Assembly: GCF_000316665.1 (NCBI RefSeq)
Contig: NC_019678.1
Location: forward strand, 496,001-560,000
Reading direction: 5' to 3'
DNA: 64,000 bases
DNA from: Rivularia sp. PCC 7116
GTDB lineage: Bacteria > Cyanobacteriota > Cyanobacteriia > Cyanobacteriales > Nostocaceae
This document shows, piece by piece, positions 62,782-64,000 of this stretch (positions are counted from its first letter, which is position 1; every line of letters begins with the position of its first letter). The position numbers and the translations under genes were made by a program. The notes beneath the pieces were generated by a model. It worked only from the letters and a program-made list of their open reading frames with translations, made no database searches and had not been told where the DNA came from.

Positions 62782-64000
62782 TTATCGTTGCCTTTTAACA
62801 TTTTCTTTTGTAATTTTAACTGCCTGAGTCACTGCCTCATCTAAACTTTCTACGAGTAATATCGGATTCTGGGCAACATTTGTTAAATCTGATAAATAAT
62901 TCTTGGCTGTATCTAAGTCGGAACCAGCTAAGCGAATAACTAATCGAGGTAGAGAAAAACCTCTGCGACGATTTTTATTACCATCAGAAACAAACTCTTG
63001 CGAGTTCGGACTAGATTGTTGCTTAACAAAGTTTGCAATTACCTCCGCAACTTCTTTTGCTTGAGGAATACTACCTAAAAAATTAATTAGTATTACTTTG
63101 ATGCTTTTATCAGCAGCTAGGATTTGTAGAGCCTTTTGCAAACGAGTATTAAAAGTAGTCGGCATAGTATCGGTTAAAAATGCATGTCGCAAATTAAGAC
63201 ATACTCCTGGTTTTCCACCATTACTTACAACTAAATCTAGAGTTGCCATTACAGAACCAGCGCCATTTCCCAAAACACCTATTTTACCATGCATTCCTAC
63301 TCCATCCCAATTGCCGAAGTTGCCATTTGTATCTTTTGAGATATTACGGCTAACTAATTTACGAGCTATTACAGCAATTTCTTGATGACGACGAATCGCT
63401 CTTTCATTAATACTAACGTTTCCATTCAGAGCCATTACCTGTCCCGAAGAATTTACTCCTAATGGGTTGATTTCGACCAAATCTAGGTCTTTTTCGACAA
63501 ACAATCGGTACATATTTTCAATAACCTCGCTTACCGACTGCATCAAGGCACCTTGCAAACCCATTTTTAAGGCTAGTCTTCGAGCGTAAAAAGGAGAAAA
63601 CTGCTCTTCTACCACCACGTGCTGCATTTTTTCTCCAGCTTCTTCCCAATCTATATCCGCTTCATTGCACCCCAAAAGTATTGGACGACATACAGCGGTA
63701 TCTAAAACAATGGCTAAATACAGTTCTTGTTCGATATTGTATTTCGCTTCTGCCAATAGTACTTCTGGCAGCTCACCATAAATCGACAGATTAAAAATAT
63801 TTTGAGCCGTCGCGATCGCATCAATTGTAGTTTCGACAAACCTGACTCCGCCAGCCTTTGCTCTTCCTCCTCCATAAATTTGAGATTTCAAAACTATTGG
63901 GTAGTCGATTTTCAAACGTTTTAAGTCGGTAGGATGATCGATTGTTTGGGAAGGTAATACCGGAATACCCATTTTCCCAAACCATTCTTTTACTTGATAT
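62782..64000 (-). CDS. SucC-like ATP-grasp subunit, 5'-truncated by the window edge
   Basis: At least 405 residues of a succinyl-CoA-synthetase beta-like protein. The codons before the first ATG (63972) read YQVKEWFGK, matching the family N-terminus (EYQAKxLF-K-x-GIPV), so the start is outside the window. Visible are the ATP-grasp part VLKSQIYGGGRAKAGGVRFV and the family LDLVEINPLGV. However, the normal LDVGGGA loop is LNLRHAF, and NIFGGI reads NFLGSI. The region near ~330 contains a Ser/Asn/Arg-rich insert (QSSPNSQEFVSDGNKNRRR). These changes match those in the SucD-like partner, so the two probably co-evolved to a different function. Family confident; activity unknown. Confidence 0.85.
   Translation of the reverse strand, partial: YQVKEWFGKMGIPVLPSQTIDHPTDLKRLKIDYPIVLKSQIYGGGRAKAGGVRFVETTIDAIATAQNIFNLSIYGELPEVLLAEAKYNIEQELYLAIVLDTAVCRPILLGCNEADIDWEEAGEKMQHVVVEEQFSPFYARRLALKMGLQGALMQSVSEVIENMYRLFVEKDLDLVEINPLGVNSSGQVMALNGNVSINERAIRRHQEIAVIARKLVSRNISKDTNGNFGNWDGVGMHGKIGVLGNGAGSVMATLDLVVSNGGKPGVCLNLRHAFLTDTMPTTFNTRLQKALQILAADKSIKVILINFLGSIPQAKEVAEVIANFVKQQSSPNSQEFVSDGNKNRRRGFSLPRLVIRLAGSDLDTAKNYLSDLTNVAQNPILLVESLDEAVTQAVKITKENVKRQR

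Overview
The window is chromosomal DNA of a filamentous cyanobacterium, probably Nostocales of the low-GC Rivularia/Calothrix type. This rests on A+T-rich sequence, many GCGATCGC (HIP1) octamers inside genes, heptameric tandem repeats (STRRs) between genes, and cyanobacteria-specific families: group 2 sigma factor, cyAbrB, DUF760, GRDP-like, DUF4347 and a VMAP-type helix-turn-helix. The genus is an inference. Both ends cut genes: hisD at the left and a sucC-like gene at the right. I see no rRNA, tRNA, CRISPR array, transposase or prophage.

Layout. 0-13.7 kb is mostly housekeeping: hisD, a DUF760 protein, a group 2 sigma factor, carB, a Dps ferritin, two small conserved proteins, uvrB, a short protein with a 19-residue tandem repeat, and rpe. 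A near-perfect Fur-type box lies in the carB-dps gap with no obvious client. 13.8-25.8 kb looks accessory: a secreted S8 peptidase, a small peptidoglycan-binding protein, an 833-residue membrane protein with four ~99-residue 'WWW' repeats plus TPR, a GRDP-like protein, two stand-alone DUF4347 proteins that both lack the usual histidine, a VMAP-HTH/NB-ARC/TPR STAND NTPase and a lipoprotein serpin. 25.8-41.7 kb returns to core genes: AI-2E transporter, LCP ligase, hydrolase, redoxin, pyrH-frr (overlapping), a geranylgeranyl-reductase-family flavoprotein, a CPBP protease, cyAbrB, sdhB and a threonine dehydratase-like enzyme.

41.8-45.1 kb is a compact minus-strand cassette: retropepsin-like lipoprotein, inactive transglutaminase fused to a 7TM region, and an ATP-grasp glutamate-ligase-like enzyme. 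This matches the amidoligase neighbourhoods predicted by comparative genomics. 45.5-53.1 kb holds a sugar-type solute-binding protein, an MFS transporter, accD, a prepilin peptidase, a small conserved protein and leuB. 53.6-61.1 kb is a duplicated ABC-2 exporter cassette (ATPase-permease-permease-ATPase-permease). Its two ATPase genes share about 500 bp with no visible mismatch inside more diverged flanks, which points to gene conversion.

61.2-64 kb holds a SucD-like/SucC-like pair. The alpha subunit has Gln where the phosphorylated His should be and has lost other catalytic motifs, so it is unlikely to be an ordinary succinyl-CoA synthetase.

The best candidates for undescribed biology are the WWW-repeat protein and its neighbours (16-24 kb), the histidine-less DUF4347 pair, the divergent SucCD-like pair, the 19-residue-repeat protein and the orphan Fur box.
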